Shown one piece after another: positions 16,153 through 25,544 of a DNA stretch of 64,000 nucleotides; within the stretch, counting starts at the first letter, position 1, and each line of letters begins with the position of its first letter. Below the pieces are notes generated by a model. That model searched no databases, was not told the origin of the DNA, and saw only the letters and a program-made list of their open reading frames with translations. Both the position numbers and the translations under genes were made by a program. This DNA is from Sva-07 sp963698435 (GTDB taxonomy: Bacteria > Actinomycetota > Acidimicrobiia > Acidimicrobiales > Ilumatobacteraceae): positions 186,001 to 250,000 of the forward strand of contig CAVOQV010000012.1 of NCBI GenBank assembly GCA_963698435.1, read 5' to 3'.

Positions 16153-19014
16153 TCAGAGGACGATGTTGACCATGCGGCCGGGAACCACGATGACCTTCTT
16201 CGGGGTCGCCCCGCCGACGATCGCGGCGATCTTGTCGTCGGCGAGCGCGGTCGCTTCGATCACGTCCGGCGACGCGTCGGCGGCCACGTCGATGCGACCG
16301 CGAACCTTGCCGTTGATCTGCACCGGCACTTCGATCATGTCGTCGACCAGCAGCGCCGGGTCGGCCTCGGGGAACGCGACGTAGGTGATCGTGTCGTCGT
16401 GGCCGAGCGCGCGCCACAGCTCCTCGGCGATGTGCGGTACCAGTGGCGACAGCATGATCACCATCGGCTCGGCAACCTCGCGGGGTGTGGCGTCGAGCTT
16501 CGTGACGGCGTTGTTCAGCTCGATCAGCTTCGCGATCGCAGTGTTGAAGCGCAGCGCGTCCATCTCCGTGCGCACGGTGTCGATCGTTCGGTGCAGCAGC
16601 TTGCGGGTGTCGTCGTCGGCGGTCACGTCGACCACCGTGCACTCGGCGGTCTCCTCGTCGACCATGTTGCGCCACAGGCGCTGGAGGAACCGGTACATGC
16701 CCACCACGTCTCGGGTCTCCCACGGACGCGAAGCGTCGAGCGGGCCGGTCGCCATCTCGTAGAGACGCAGCGTGTCGGCGCCGTACTGCTCGTACATGTC
16801 GTCGGGTGAGACGGCGTTCTTGAGGCTCTTGCCCATCTTGCCCCACTCGCGGGTGACCGGCTTTCCTTCGTAGGTGAAGCCGGCCTTGGCGTCGCCTTCG
16901 ATCCTTGTGGCGTCGACGTAGATCTCGCGGTCGTCCTTGTAGGCGGCCGCCTGCACGTACCCCTGGTTGAACAAGCGGGCGTACGGCTCCTTCGAGCTGA
17001 CGTGGCCGAGGTCGTACAGCACCTTGTGCCAGAAGCGCGAGTAGAGCAGGTGCAGCACGGCGTGCTCGACACCGCCGACGTACAGGTCGACGCCGCCGGG
17101 ATGGTCGGGACGGACGTCGGTGCGCGGGCCCATCCAGTACTCCTCGACTTCACGATCGACGAAGCGGTTCTCGTTCGTGGGGTCGAGATAGCGCATCTCG
17201 TACCAGCACGAGCCCGCCCACTGCGGCATCACGTTGGTGTCGCGGCGGTACACCTGCGGGCCGTCGCCGAGATCGAGTTCGACCTCGACCCAGTCGCCGA
17301 GCCGGTCGAGTGGGCTCTCGGGGTTCGAGAACTCGTCGTCGGCGTCGAACGTGCGCGGCGAGAACGACTCGGTCTCGGGGAGCAGGACCGGCAGCATGTC
17401 GTCGGGCAGCGTGTGCGGGCGGCCGTCGACGTCGTAGACGACGGGGAACGGCTCGCCCCAGTAGCGCTGGCGGCTGAACAGCCAGTCACGCAGCTTGTAG
17501 TTGATCGTCGCGGTGCCCGCGTCGTGCGCCTCGAGCCAGGCGTTCATCTGCTCGATGCCGTCGGCCTTGTTGTCGACGCCGTTCAGGTCGAGTTCGTCGT
17601 TCGCCGACTGCACGTACGGTGCATCGCCGACGTAGGCGATCGGCCACTGCGCGGTGTCGAGCGTCGGTTCGATGCCCTGCGCCTCGAACCACGCGGCGGG
17701 CGGCTGCTGGATCGCCGGGATCGGCAGGCCGAACTTCTTCGCGAACTCGAAGTCGCGTTGGTCACCGCATGGCACCGCCATGATCGCGCCGGTGCCGTAC
17801 CCCATGAGGACGTAGTCGGCGATCCACACCGGGATCTGCTCGCCGTTGACCGGATTCGTCGCATACGAACCGGTGAAGACGCCGGTCTTCTCCCGGGTCT
17901 CGTCCTGGCGTTCGAAGTCCTTCTTCCTGCCGGCCTGCTCGCGGTAGGCGCCAACCGCGTCTGCGTGTTCGGGCGTTGTGAGTTCGTCGACGAACGGATG
18001 CTCCGGCGAGAGGACCATGAACGACGCGCCGAAGAGCGTGTCGGGCCGGGTGGTGAACACGGTGATGTCACCGGCGGCGGAGGGGAAGTGGACCTCGGCG
18101 CCGTGGCTGCGACCGATCCAGTTGCGCTGCATCGTCTTGATGGCGTCGGTCCAGTCGAGCAGGTCGAGGTCGTCGATCAGCCGGTCGGCGTAGGCGGTGA
18201 TGCGCATCATCCACTGGCGCATGTTGCGCTTGAACACCGGGAAGTTGCCGCGGTCGCTGCGGCCGTCCGCGGTGACCTCCTCGTTGGCGACGACGGTGCC
18301 GAGGCCAGGACACCAGTTGACCGGGGCCTCGCTCACGTACGCGAGACGGTGATCGTCGACGATGTCGCCGCGCTCACCGTCGGTGAGTTCCGCCCACGGG
18401 CGGCCGTCGGGCGTCGGCCGGGTGCCGGACTCGAATTCGGCGAGCAGTTCGTCGATCGGACGGGCTCGGTCGAGCTGGTCGTCGTACCAGGCGTTGAAGA
18501 CCTGGCTGAAGATCCACTGGGTCCATCGGTAGAACTCGGGGTCGGTGGTCGACACGCTCCGACGCGGATCATGGGCCAGGCCGAGCCGGCGCAACTGTCG
18601 TCGATAGGTGGCCACGTTCTCGGCGGTCGTGATCGCAGGATGCTGGCCGGTCTCGACGGCGAACTGCTCTGCGGGGAGCCCGAACGCGTCGAAGCCCATG
18701 GCGTGGAGCACGTTGTGGCCGGTCATGCGCTTGAAGCGGGCGTACACGTCGGTGCCGATGAACCCGAGTGGATGACCGACGTGCAACCCGCTACCGGACG
18801 GGTACGGGAACATGTCGAGCACGAACAGCTTCTCGCCGCGCTCGGCGGCCAGCTCGGCGTCGGCGAGCGGGCCAGCGGTGTTCGGCGTCTCGAACGTGTG
18901 GTGCTCGTCCCACCAGTCCTGCCACCGCAACTCGATGTCCTGTGCGAGTGCTGCGTCGTAGCGGTTCGGGGGTGTGTCGCTGCCGGCGGTGGGGGGATTG
19001 GTCGCGTCGCTCAT
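16153..19014 (-). CDS. leuS: Leucyl-tRNA synthetase
   Basis: 953 residues, a normal bacterial length. It carries the class I signatures HVGH at residues 78-81 (HIGH box) and KMGKS in the last third (KMSKS box). The CP1 editing domain includes FTTRPDTLFG and YGTGAIMAVPCGDQRD, the GTG/Asp editing site. The C-terminus ends in a standard anticodon-binding and leucine-specific region (VQINGKVRGRI). It charges tRNA-Leu with leucine in the cytoplasm. It is divergent from the serine hydrolase gene across only 47 bp. The frame is intact over 2.9 kb. Confidence 0.98.
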   Translation of the reverse strand: MSDATNPPTAGSDTPPNRYDAALAQDIELRWQDWWDEHHTFETPNTAGPLADAELAAERGEKLFVLDMFPYPSGSGLHVGHPLGFIGTDVYARFKRMTGHNVLHAMGFDAFGLPAEQFAVETGQHPAITTAENVATYRRQLRRLGLAHDPRRSVSTTDPEFYRWTQWIFSQVFNAWYDDQLDRARPIDELLAEFESGTRPTPDGRPWAELTDGERGDIVDDHRLAYVSEAPVNWCPGLGTVVANEEVTADGRSDRGNFPVFKRNMRQWMMRITAYADRLIDDLDLLDWTDAIKTMQRNWIGRSHGAEVHFPSAAGDITVFTTRPDTLFGASFMVLSPEHPFVDELTTPEHADAVGAYREQAGRKKDFERQDETREKTGVFTGSYATNPVNGEQIPVWIADYVLMGYGTGAIMAVPCGDQRDFEFAKKFGLPIPAIQQPPAAWFEAQGIEPTLDTAQWPIAYVGDAPYVQSANDELDLNGVDNKADGIEQMNAWLEAHDAGTATINYKLRDWLFSRQRYWGEPFPVVYDVDGRPHTLPDDMLPVLLPETESFSPRTFDADDEFSNPESPLDRLGDWVEVELDLGDGPQVYRRDTNVMPQWAGSCWYEMRYLDPTNENRFVDREVEEYWMGPRTDVRPDHPGGVDLYVGGVEHAVLHLLYSRFWHKVLYDLGHVSSKEPYARLFNQGYVQAAAYKDDREIYVDATRIEGDAKAGFTYEGKPVTREWGKMGKSLKNAVSPDDMYEQYGADTLRLYEMATGPLDASRPWETRDVVGMYRFLQRLWRNMVDEETAECTVVDVTADDDTRKLLHRTIDTVRTEMDALRFNTAIAKLIELNNAVTKLDATPREVAEPMVIMLSPLVPHIAEELWRALGHDDTITYVAFPEADPALLVDDMIEVPVQINGKVRGRIDVAADASPDVIEATALADDKIAAIVGGATPKKVIVVPGRMVNIVL

Positions 19015-19061
19015 ACCGGCGGACCAGCCTAGGCAACCGGCAGATCACTACCGTCCAGTGA

Positions 19062-20217
19062 ATGACCCAGATCAACGGCACAGTGGCAGATGGGTTCGGC
19101 GCAGTCGCCGACGCCTTCGAACGGAACTTCACCGAATACGGCGAAGTCGGTGCCGCGTTCTCGCTGTACGTCGATGGCAACGGCAAGGTCGACATCTGGG
19201 CGGGCACGGCCGACAAGCAGACCGGCCGCGATTGGTCCGAGGACACCTTGCAGCTCGTGTTCTCCACGACCAAGGGCGCAGCAGCGATCTGCGTCGCGGC
19301 GTCTCGTCGAGTCGGGGTTGATCTCCTACGACGATCCCGTTGCCTCCTACTGGCCGGAGTTCGGCGCCAACGGCAAGGAACACATCACGGTCGGCCAGAT
19401 GATGAGCCATCAGGCAGGTCTGCCGTACGTCGATGCGTCGTTGTCGTTCGACGATCTGATGGCGGTGACGCCGATCGTCGACGCGCTCGCCGACCAGCGT
19501 CCGCTCTGGGAGCCCGGAACCAGGCACGGCTATCACGCGGTCACCTACGGGTGGTTGGCCGGTGAACTCGTGCGTCGGGTCGACGGTCGCCGCATCGGGC
19601 AGTACTTCGCCGAGGAGGTCGCTGGTCCACTCGGCCTCGACTTCTGGATCGGTCTCCCCGAGTCCGAGGAGCCACGCGTGGCACGCCTCGAACAGGCGCC
19701 CCCTCCGACCGACCCGGAAGCGTTCGCCCTCATGATGCAGATCGCCGGTCCCGGAACCATGGGCTTCAACGCGTTGTTCATGAGCGGCGTGATGCTGGCC
19801 GGCCCTGCCGACCCGTTCAACACTCGGGCGGTGCATGCGACCGAGATGCCGGCCGCCAACGGGATCACGACGGCGCGCAGCCTGGCCAGGATGTACGCCG
19901 CCACGGTCAGCGAAGTCGACGGGATCCGGCTGATCGACGACGACCGTGTGGCGACCGCGAGTGCGGAGGCCGTCCACGGGCCCGATGCGTGTCTCGTGCT
20001 GCCCACGAGATTCGGCATGGGCTTCATGCTCGACGGCGAGTTGGCCCCGATGCTGTCGCCGTCGTCGTTCGGCCACGCCGGCGCGGGTGGTTCGCTCGGC
20101 TATGCCGATCCCGAGGCCAAGGTCGGCTACGGCTACGTCATGAACCAGATGGCCGGCGGCATCGCCGGCGACCCGCGCACCATCGCGCTCAACGACGCCG
20201 TCCGTTCCTGCCTCTGA
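19062..20217 (+). CDS. Serine beta-lactamase-fold hydrolase / esterase, frameshifted
   Basis: About 385 residues of the class C beta-lactamase-like (EstB/CubicO) family. Seen: the nucleophile motif STTK at residues 68-71, the Tyr motif region GYHAVTYGWLAGEL, and GHAGAGGS near the C-terminus. The frame slips near 19303 (CVAASRRVG against RLVESGLISYDD). The start ATG lies seven bases after a TACCGT box, suggesting a leaderless transcript. It is cytoplasmic, with no signal peptide. Substrate unknown; ester or peptide hydrolysis is expected. Confidence 0.8.
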
Positions 20218-20237
20218 CCCGACCCGGTTCGCCGACG

Positions 20238-20420
20238 TTGCGATGAGCGATCGGCGCGTATGTGGTGGTTTCGCTCATCGGTGGGGTGGTGGTTGGGGTT
20301 GCGATGAGCGAATGGCGCGTATGTGGTGGTTTCGCTCATCGGTGGGGTGGTGGTTGGGGTTGCGATGAGCGAATGGCGCGTATGTGGTGGTTTCGCTCAT
20401 CGGTGGGGTGGTGGGGTGTG
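20238..20420. repeat. Three tandem 61-bp units, each with a 10-bp perfect palindrome
   Basis: CGATGAGCGA ... TCGCTCATCG pairs occur at 20241-20280, 20302-20341 and 20363-20402, with arms 10 bp and loops 20 bases. Unit spacing is exactly 61 bp and the units are almost identical, separated by GGTGGGGTGGTGGTTGGGGTT-like sequence. They start about 20 bp after the serine hydrolase stop. A related pair with the same period lies at 47.4 kb. Confidence 0.9.
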
Positions 20421-20867
20421 GTGACGGTGGCTGGGCGAGATCGGTCAAATCGTGGGCCGGATTTCTTCGCTGTGGCTCTGTGTCGCGGAGTCGACGGCCT
20501 CGTTCGACGACCAAGCCGCTCGATCCTGCGGGCGGGATGCTGCCGTCGGGTCGAGAAACGCCACGTCAGAGGTGCTGTGAAGCTCGTGCTGCGCGCTCGG
20601 CGTCGTCAACGGTCGAGCTTCGGTACCGGCCGGTTCCCGACGTCCCAGGCGGCACGCTCCGGACCTCCCGCACACCGGATCGAGTTGTCATCGGTGGGGT
20701 GATCGCTATGGTCGGGGTCACGCATCAACGAGGTCGCGAGTAACCGCTCGCGCCCGTCTCCGCGAACGAGGCCTCCCAAGACGGCCGCGAGAGGAAGACA
20801 TCCGAGCACCGACATCGCAGCACCCATGGAACCTGTTGGCGCCCGCACGAAAGGGGTATGCCGCAGC
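20421..20867. other. Gene-free interval before the first ABC importer
   Basis: About 450 bp with no convincing coding frame. A possible sigma-70-like promoter for the importer is TTGTCA-16-TATGGT at 20688-20715. An AAAGGGG box precedes ATG 20868. No riboswitch is recognised. Confidence 0.35.
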
Positions 20868-21761
20868 ATGAGCGATGTCCTCGAAGAGCTGTCCGCTCCG
20901 ACCACGCCGCAGCCGGAAGGTGTGCGGCCACACCGCCGCATTCCCGCCCGCGGGATCGCGATCGCGCTGTTCCTGCTCCTGCTCGGTTGGTGGCTCTTCA
21001 TCGCCGACACCGCAGCCAACAACGATTTGCTCGAGGGATTCGACGTGCTCTTCAGCGGCATCGCCGGACTCCCCGCGCTCGTGTTCAACCCCGACGCCTA
21101 CCAGAGCTGGTGGACGTGGATGTCCGACGCCGAAGGATGGTCACCGATCTTCGAGCGCGTCGTCGAACACGTGCAGCTCGTGGCGATGTCGATGCTCTTC
21201 GCCGTGGTCATCTCGGTGGTCCTCGGGATTCTCGTCCACCGCATTCGCGTGCTGCGTGGCCTGATCCTCGGCTTTGCCTCGATCATGCTGACGATCCCGT
21301 CGCTCGCCCTGTTCGCGATCTTCATCTCGATCCCGAGCATCGGCATCGGCGACCGCGGCCCGATCATCGCGCTCACCATGTATTCGATCCTGCCGATCCT
21401 GCGCAACACGATCATCGGACTCGAAGACGTCGACCGGGCGGTCATCGAATCGGCCAAGGGGATGGGGCTCAACGCCAGCCAGCGGTTGCTCAAGATCGAA
21501 CTCCCGCTCGCCTGGCCGATCATCCTCACCGGCATCCGGGTCGCGACGCTGCTCAACATCGGCATTGCGGCAATCGCTCCGCTCGTCGGTGGCACTGGCC
21601 TCGGGCGCTACATCAACGACGGTCTGCAGCGGTTCCCCGATGTCACGTCTGTCGAGCGGATGTGGACCGGCGTGGTGTTCACCATCGGCCTGGCGCTCGT
21701 CGCGGATCTCTTCTTCACACTGCTGCGTCGACTGACGACGTCGAAAGGACTTCGCTCATGA
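20868..21761 (+). CDS. Quaternary-amine/osmoprotectant ABC transporter permease
   Basis: 297 residues from ATG 20868 (MSDVLEELSA). Several membrane segments (IALFLLLLGWWLFIA, VAMSMLFAVVISVVLG, IMLTIPSLALFAIFISI) and the EAA-like coupling loop AVIESAKGMGLNASQ identify a ProW/OpuBB-type permease. Its TGA overlaps the ATG of the ATPase gene. It is the first gene of a permease-ATPase-permease-binding protein operon for glycine betaine, choline or related compounds. Confidence 0.92.
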   Translation: MSDVLEELSAPTTPQPEGVRPHRRIPARGIAIALFLLLLGWWLFIADTAANNDLLEGFDVLFSGIAGLPALVFNPDAYQSWWTWMSDAEGWSPIFERVVEHVQLVAMSMLFAVVISVVLGILVHRIRVLRGLILGFASIMLTIPSLALFAIFISIPSIGIGDRGPIIALTMYSILPILRNTIIGLEDVDRAVIESAKGMGLNASQRLLKIELPLAWPIILTGIRVATLLNIGIAAIAPLVGGTGLGRYINDGLQRFPDVTSVERMWTGVVFTIGLALVADLFFTLLRRLTTSKGLRS

Positions 21762-23020
21762 GCGTCACCGACAACTCCTCGTCCACGCCGCAGGCGACGG
21801 CCGCGCTGAACGACGACGCACCACATCCGATGATCGAACTCCAGGGCGTCGGCAAGATCTACCCGGGATCGGACACCCCGGCGGTTGCCGACCTCGACCT
21901 CAGCATCCCCAAGGGTGAGATCCTCGTTCTGGTCGGCCCCTCGGGGTGCGGCAAGAGCACCACGTTGCGGCTGATCAACCGGATGATCGAGCCCACGTCG
22001 GGTCGGATCATCTTCGACGGCGAGGACGTCACGACGGTCAACGCCGACCAGCTGCGTCGCCAGATCGGCTACGTCATCCAGCAGATCGGTCTGTTCCCGC
22101 ACCAGACCATCGCCCAGAACATCGCCACCGTGCCGAAGCTGCTCGGCTGGGACAAGGCCAAGATCGCCGCTCGAGTCGACGAGCTGCTCGAGATCACCGG
22201 ACTCGACCCGAACCAGTACCGCGAGCGCTACCCGAAGGAACTCTCCGGTGGCCAGGCCCAGCGCGTGGGTGTGGCCCGAGCGCTCGGCGGCGATCCCGAC
22301 GTGCTGTTGATGGACGAGCCGTTCGGTGCCATCGACCCAATCACCCGCGATCGCCTGCAGAACGAGTTCCTTCGGCTGCAGGGCGAACTGAAGAAGACGA
22401 TCGTGTTCGTCACCCACGACATCGACGAGGCGATCAAGATGGGCGATCGGATCGCCATCCTCGGCGAGCAGTCGGTGATCCGCCAGTTCGACACCCCCGA
22501 GCGGATCCTCGCCTACCCGGTCGACGACTTCGTCAGCGACTTCATCGGATCAGGTTCGACCCTGAAGGGCCTGAACTTCGAACGAGTCCGCGACCTGCAG
22601 CTGTCGGAGGACTGGCCGATCGTGAGCGTCGACACCGACCGTGCCGATGCCCAACGCCTCTACGACGCATCGCCTGAGAAGTGGATGCTCGTGCTCGACA
22701 GCGAGCAGCGCCCCATCCGTTGGGTCAACGCCCACCACCTCGCCGACACCAACACGCCGCTTTCGCAGGCCGGTGCGTCCGTGATGGCGACCGTCGAGCC
22801 CAATGCCACGCTCCACGACGCCCTCGAAGAGATGCTGCTGTCGAACGCCGGGCAGGCCGTCGTCGTCGACGGCAAGGGTCGATGCCAGGGCATCCTCGAC
22901 ATCGAGCGGCTCGCCGACGTGCTCAAGCGTCTGCGGGGCCAGGCCAAGAAGCACTACGAGCAGCTCGCCGTTCAGGAAGCGGTGCTCAACGAATCCAACG
23001 GATCGGGGGCGGACAACTGA
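21758..23020 (+). CDS. Quaternary-amine ABC transporter ATP-binding protein with CBS domains
   Basis: 420 residues. The ABC domain has Walker A GPSGCGKST, Q-loop VIQQIGLFPH, signature LSGGQAQR, Walker B VLLMDEP and the switch His in VTHD. The C-terminal part (about residues 270-400) resembles paired CBS domains (ending QAVVVDGKGRCQGILDIERL), which in OpuA-type transporters sense ionic strength or nucleotides. It is coupled to both permeases (ATGA and TGATG overlaps). It energises import at the inner face of the membrane. Confidence 0.95.
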   Translation: MSVTDNSSSTPQATAALNDDAPHPMIELQGVGKIYPGSDTPAVADLDLSIPKGEILVLVGPSGCGKSTTLRLINRMIEPTSGRIIFDGEDVTTVNADQLRRQIGYVIQQIGLFPHQTIAQNIATVPKLLGWDKAKIAARVDELLEITGLDPNQYRERYPKELSGGQAQRVGVARALGGDPDVLLMDEPFGAIDPITRDRLQNEFLRLQGELKKTIVFVTHDIDEAIKMGDRIAILGEQSVIRQFDTPERILAYPVDDFVSDFIGSGSTLKGLNFERVRDLQLSEDWPIVSVDTDRADAQRLYDASPEKWMLVLDSEQRPIRWVNAHHLADTNTPLSQAGASVMATVEPNATLHDALEEMLLSNAGQAVVVDGKGRCQGILDIERLADVLKRLRGQAKKHYEQLAVQEAVLNESNGSGADN

Positions 23021-23868
23021 TGACATCCCAATTGCACGACGTCCCGACCGAGGTCGCAGAAGTCGACGAGATCCACGCCTTCGTGCCCGACGACGAGCTG
23101 AGGGTCAAGTCCGGCTACCAGCTGCCACCCGGGGTGCGGTTGATCAAGACGAACGCCGGGCTCTTCATCACCCCGATCATCGTGATCGTCGGTTCCATCG
23201 TCCTCTACTCGTACGTCCAGAGCGCTGACAAGATCTTCCAGGACGAGCGTGCGCTTGACTGGAACGCAAATCTTCGACCCCAGCTCGAACAGCACCTGTC
23301 GATCACGATGTGGTCGACGTTGTTCACCATCGTGATGGCCGTACCGCTCGGCATCCTGCTCACCCGCCCCACGTACAAGCGCATCGGATCGCCGATCCTC
23401 GCCGTGGCCACGTCGGGTCAGGCCATCCCGGCCTTCGGCCTGCTCGTGCTCGCCTTCGCCTGGCTCGGACGCGGGCCATGGACCACCATCTGGGCGCTCT
23501 CGCTGTTCACGCTGCTGCCCGTCCTGCGCAACACGATGGTCGGCCTCGAACAGGTCGACAAGAACGTCATCGAAGCCGGCCGCGGCATGGGCCTCACCAA
23601 AGGCCAGGCTCTTCGACAGATCGAACTCCCGCTCGCCATCCCCGTGATCCTCGCCGGTGTGCGCACCGCGCTCGTGATCACGGTCGGAATGGCTGCACTC
23701 GCCTACCTGATCGGTGGGGGAGGGCTGGGAGTCACCATCAGTGCCGGCTTGAAGCTCAGCCGAGACCTGGTACTGATCACGGGTGCAGTCATGACTGCAC
23801 TCGTCGCGTTGTCGGTCGACTGGATCGCTGCGCTGATCGAGAAGACGCTCCGGCCCAGGGGTTTGTGA
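23020..23868 (+). CDS. Quaternary-amine/osmoprotectant ABC transporter permease
   Basis: 282 residues. A cytoplasmic N-terminus of ~45 residues precedes membrane segments (FITPIIVIVGSIVLYSYV, MWSTLFTIVMAVPLGILL, FGLLVLAFAWLG). The coupling loop reads NVIEAGRGMGLTKGQAL and the GGGGLG segment follows. It is the second permease of the operon, overlapping the ATPase stop by one base. An 85-bp gap separates it from the binding-protein gene. Confidence 0.92.
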   Translation: MTSQLHDVPTEVAEVDEIHAFVPDDELRVKSGYQLPPGVRLIKTNAGLFITPIIVIVGSIVLYSYVQSADKIFQDERALDWNANLRPQLEQHLSITMWSTLFTIVMAVPLGILLTRPTYKRIGSPILAVATSGQAIPAFGLLVLAFAWLGRGPWTTIWALSLFTLLPVLRNTMVGLEQVDKNVIEAGRGMGLTKGQALRQIELPLAIPVILAGVRTALVITVGMAALAYLIGGGGLGVTISAGLKLSRDLVLITGAVMTALVALSVDWIAALIEKTLRPRGL

Positions 23869-23953
23869 CTCGTTTCCACTCGAGCGCTGCTTCGGCGCGC
23901 ACCCGATCGAACACCGAACACCTCGTGAACACCAACAAGGAGAAGACACCAAC

Positions 23954-25015
23954 ATGACATTCAAGCGACAGACGATGCGGTTCGCCGCTGGACTCGCCGC
24001 CGTCGCCCTCGTGGCAGGCGCCTGCGGGAGCGACGACGACAGCAGCGACGGGGGAGACGACGCTGCGGCCAGCACCGAGGCGTCCGACGGCACAGACGCC
24101 TCCGACGGCGGCGACGACATGGCGACCGCCGAGTGCGAGACGGCCAACGACGAGGACGACTCGGTCGCATCGCTGACCGAGCTCGACTTCAGTGGCCTCG
24201 ACCTCAACGTCGGCTCGAAGGACTTCGTCGAGCAGTTCGTGCTCGGCCAGCTCGCCATCGTGGCCCTCGAAGCCGGCGGCGCCAACGTCACCGACTCGAC
24301 GAACCTCGGCGGCACGGTGGTCAACCGTGATGCGATGCTTTCGAACCAGATCGACATGTACTTCGAGTACAACGGCACCGGCTGGACGAACCACCTCGCC
24401 TTGCCCGACCCCAGCTTCGATCCGGTGGAACTGACGAACGGCGTCTGCGCGAAGGATCTCGCGGAGAACGACGTCCGTTGGATCGGTGTCGCGCCCTTCA
24501 ACAACACCTACGGCTTCGCCACCGCTGGTGATTCGCCGGCCGCCGGCCTCGACCTGCAGGGCATGATGGAGTACGTCAACGACAACCCCGACGCCACGGT
24601 GTGCATGGAGACCGAGTACCCGAACCGCGAGGACGGCCTCGTGTTGCTCGAGCAGGCCACCGGGCTCACGATCCCAGCCGGCCAGGAGCAGATCCTCGAG
24701 ACCGGCGTGATCTTCGACGAGACCGCGAGCGGCAACTGCACCTTCGGTGAGATCTACACGACCGATGGCCGCATCCCGGCCCTGGGCCTCGACGTCGTCG
24801 ACGACCCGGGTGTCCACATTCTCTACAACGTGTCGCTGACGATGCCCGACAGCGTGTACCAGCAGGCCCCAGAGGCCTTCGAGGCGCTCGCGGACACCAT
24901 CCTCGCCGGTCTCGACAACGACACGTCCGCCGAGTTGCAGCGCCAGGTTTCCCAGGACGGCGAAGATCCCCGCGACGTGGCCGAGGCATACCTCACCGAG
25001 CAGGGTCTCCTCTGA
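23954..25015 (+). CDS. Glycine betaine-type substrate-binding lipoprotein
   Basis: 353 residues. A signal peptide with lipobox VAGAC is followed by a long Asp/Ser-rich linker, then an OpuAC-like domain starting at LNVGSKDFVEQFVLGQL. GGTVVNRDAMLSNQIDMYFEYNG and a C-terminal helix ending in EAYLTEQGLL complete the fold. It captures the ligand outside the membrane for the two permeases. An AAGGAG box precedes the ATG. The Trp-box residues of true betaine binders cannot be assigned by eye. Confidence 0.9.
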   Translation: MTFKRQTMRFAAGLAAVALVAGACGSDDDSSDGGDDAAASTEASDGTDASDGGDDMATAECETANDEDDSVASLTELDFSGLDLNVGSKDFVEQFVLGQLAIVALEAGGANVTDSTNLGGTVVNRDAMLSNQIDMYFEYNGTGWTNHLALPDPSFDPVELTNGVCAKDLAENDVRWIGVAPFNNTYGFATAGDSPAAGLDLQGMMEYVNDNPDATVCMETEYPNREDGLVLLEQATGLTIPAGQEQILETGVIFDETASGNCTFGEIYTTDGRIPALGLDVVDDPGVHILYNVSLTMPDSVYQQAPEAFEALADTILAGLDNDTSAELQRQVSQDGEDPRDVAEAYLTEQGLL

Positions 25016-25025
25016 CCTGATCTGA

Positions 25026-25056
25026 TCGACACGATGTGCCCGGCACGTCGTGTCGA
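25026..25056. terminator. Near-perfect 15-bp palindrome (GTGCC/GGCAC family)
   Basis: TCGACACGATGTGCC-C-GGCACGTCGTGTCGA has one mismatch, which would be a G-U pair in RNA. It lies 11 bp after the binding-protein stop. The core is shared with the palindrome at 41.2 kb. Probably a terminator stem of a dispersed family. Confidence 0.65.
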
Positions 25057-25139
25057 CGCGCGAACCACGAACGAGGGGACGGATGGCTGCAGCCGTGCGT
25101 CCCCTCGTCGCGTCCGGGATCATCTCCTAGGGTGCACGC

Positions 25140-25463
25140 ATGGCGCTGGAGATCGTGTGTCCGTCGTGCGGCACCGACGACGAGGTGAGGGGATCACCGC
25201 TCGACGACGGCCAGATCCGACTGACGTGCGCGGCGTGCAGGATCGAGTGGACGCGCGATCCTCGCCCGCGATGTCCGACCTGCGGTGGCGACGACATGTA
25301 CCACCGGCCCCAGGTCATCCTCGAGAAGTCACGCGGCAGCCAGATGTCGATCCAGGGCATCCACGTCGAGTACGGCTGTCATGTGTGCGACCCGGTCGAC
25401 GTGAAGGTGCGCGGCGGACGATCGACGCACCTGCCCGATCGTCTCGGAGGCAGCCAGCAATGA
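25140..25463 (+). CDS. Small zinc-ribbon protein
   Basis: 107 residues with four Cys pairs: CPSC, CAAC, CPTC and a C-terminal CHVC. Two treble-clef or ribbon zinc sites are likely. The ATG follows a TAGGGT box by six bases, so the transcript is probably leaderless. It is a single gene between two palindromic terminators. No enzymatic motif is seen; a nucleic-acid or protein-binding role is possible but unproven. Confidence 0.75.
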   Translation: MALEIVCPSCGTDDEVRGSPLDDGQIRLTCAACRIEWTRDPRPRCPTCGGDDMYHRPQVILEKSRGSQMSIQGIHVEYGCHVCDPVDVKVRGGRSTHLPDRLGGSQQ

Positions 25464-25500
25464 CATGTACCGATTGGTGTCTGACACCAATCGGTACATG
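25464..25500. terminator. Perfect 18-bp palindrome (ATTGGTG/CACCAAT family)
   Basis: CATGTACCGATTGGTGTC-T-GACACCAATCGGTACATG, a perfect 37-bp palindrome, begins at the base after the zinc-ribbon stop. The core is repeated at 27261-27291 on the other side of the acyl-AMP ligase gene. Confidence 0.8.
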
Positions 25501-25544
25501 CGGCGTTCCGCCACGGTTCGGGCGGAACCACTAGCGTGGGCCGG

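Noticed and set aside
17002..19032. A 676-codon open frame on the plus strand over leuS
   Set aside because: leuS on the other strand is certain (HIGH, KMSKS, editing motifs). The long frame is a by-product of GC-rich third positions.
20238..20420. A CRISPR array
   Set aside because: The whole 61-bp unit repeats; there are no unique spacers and no cas genes. It is a tandem repeat of palindromes.
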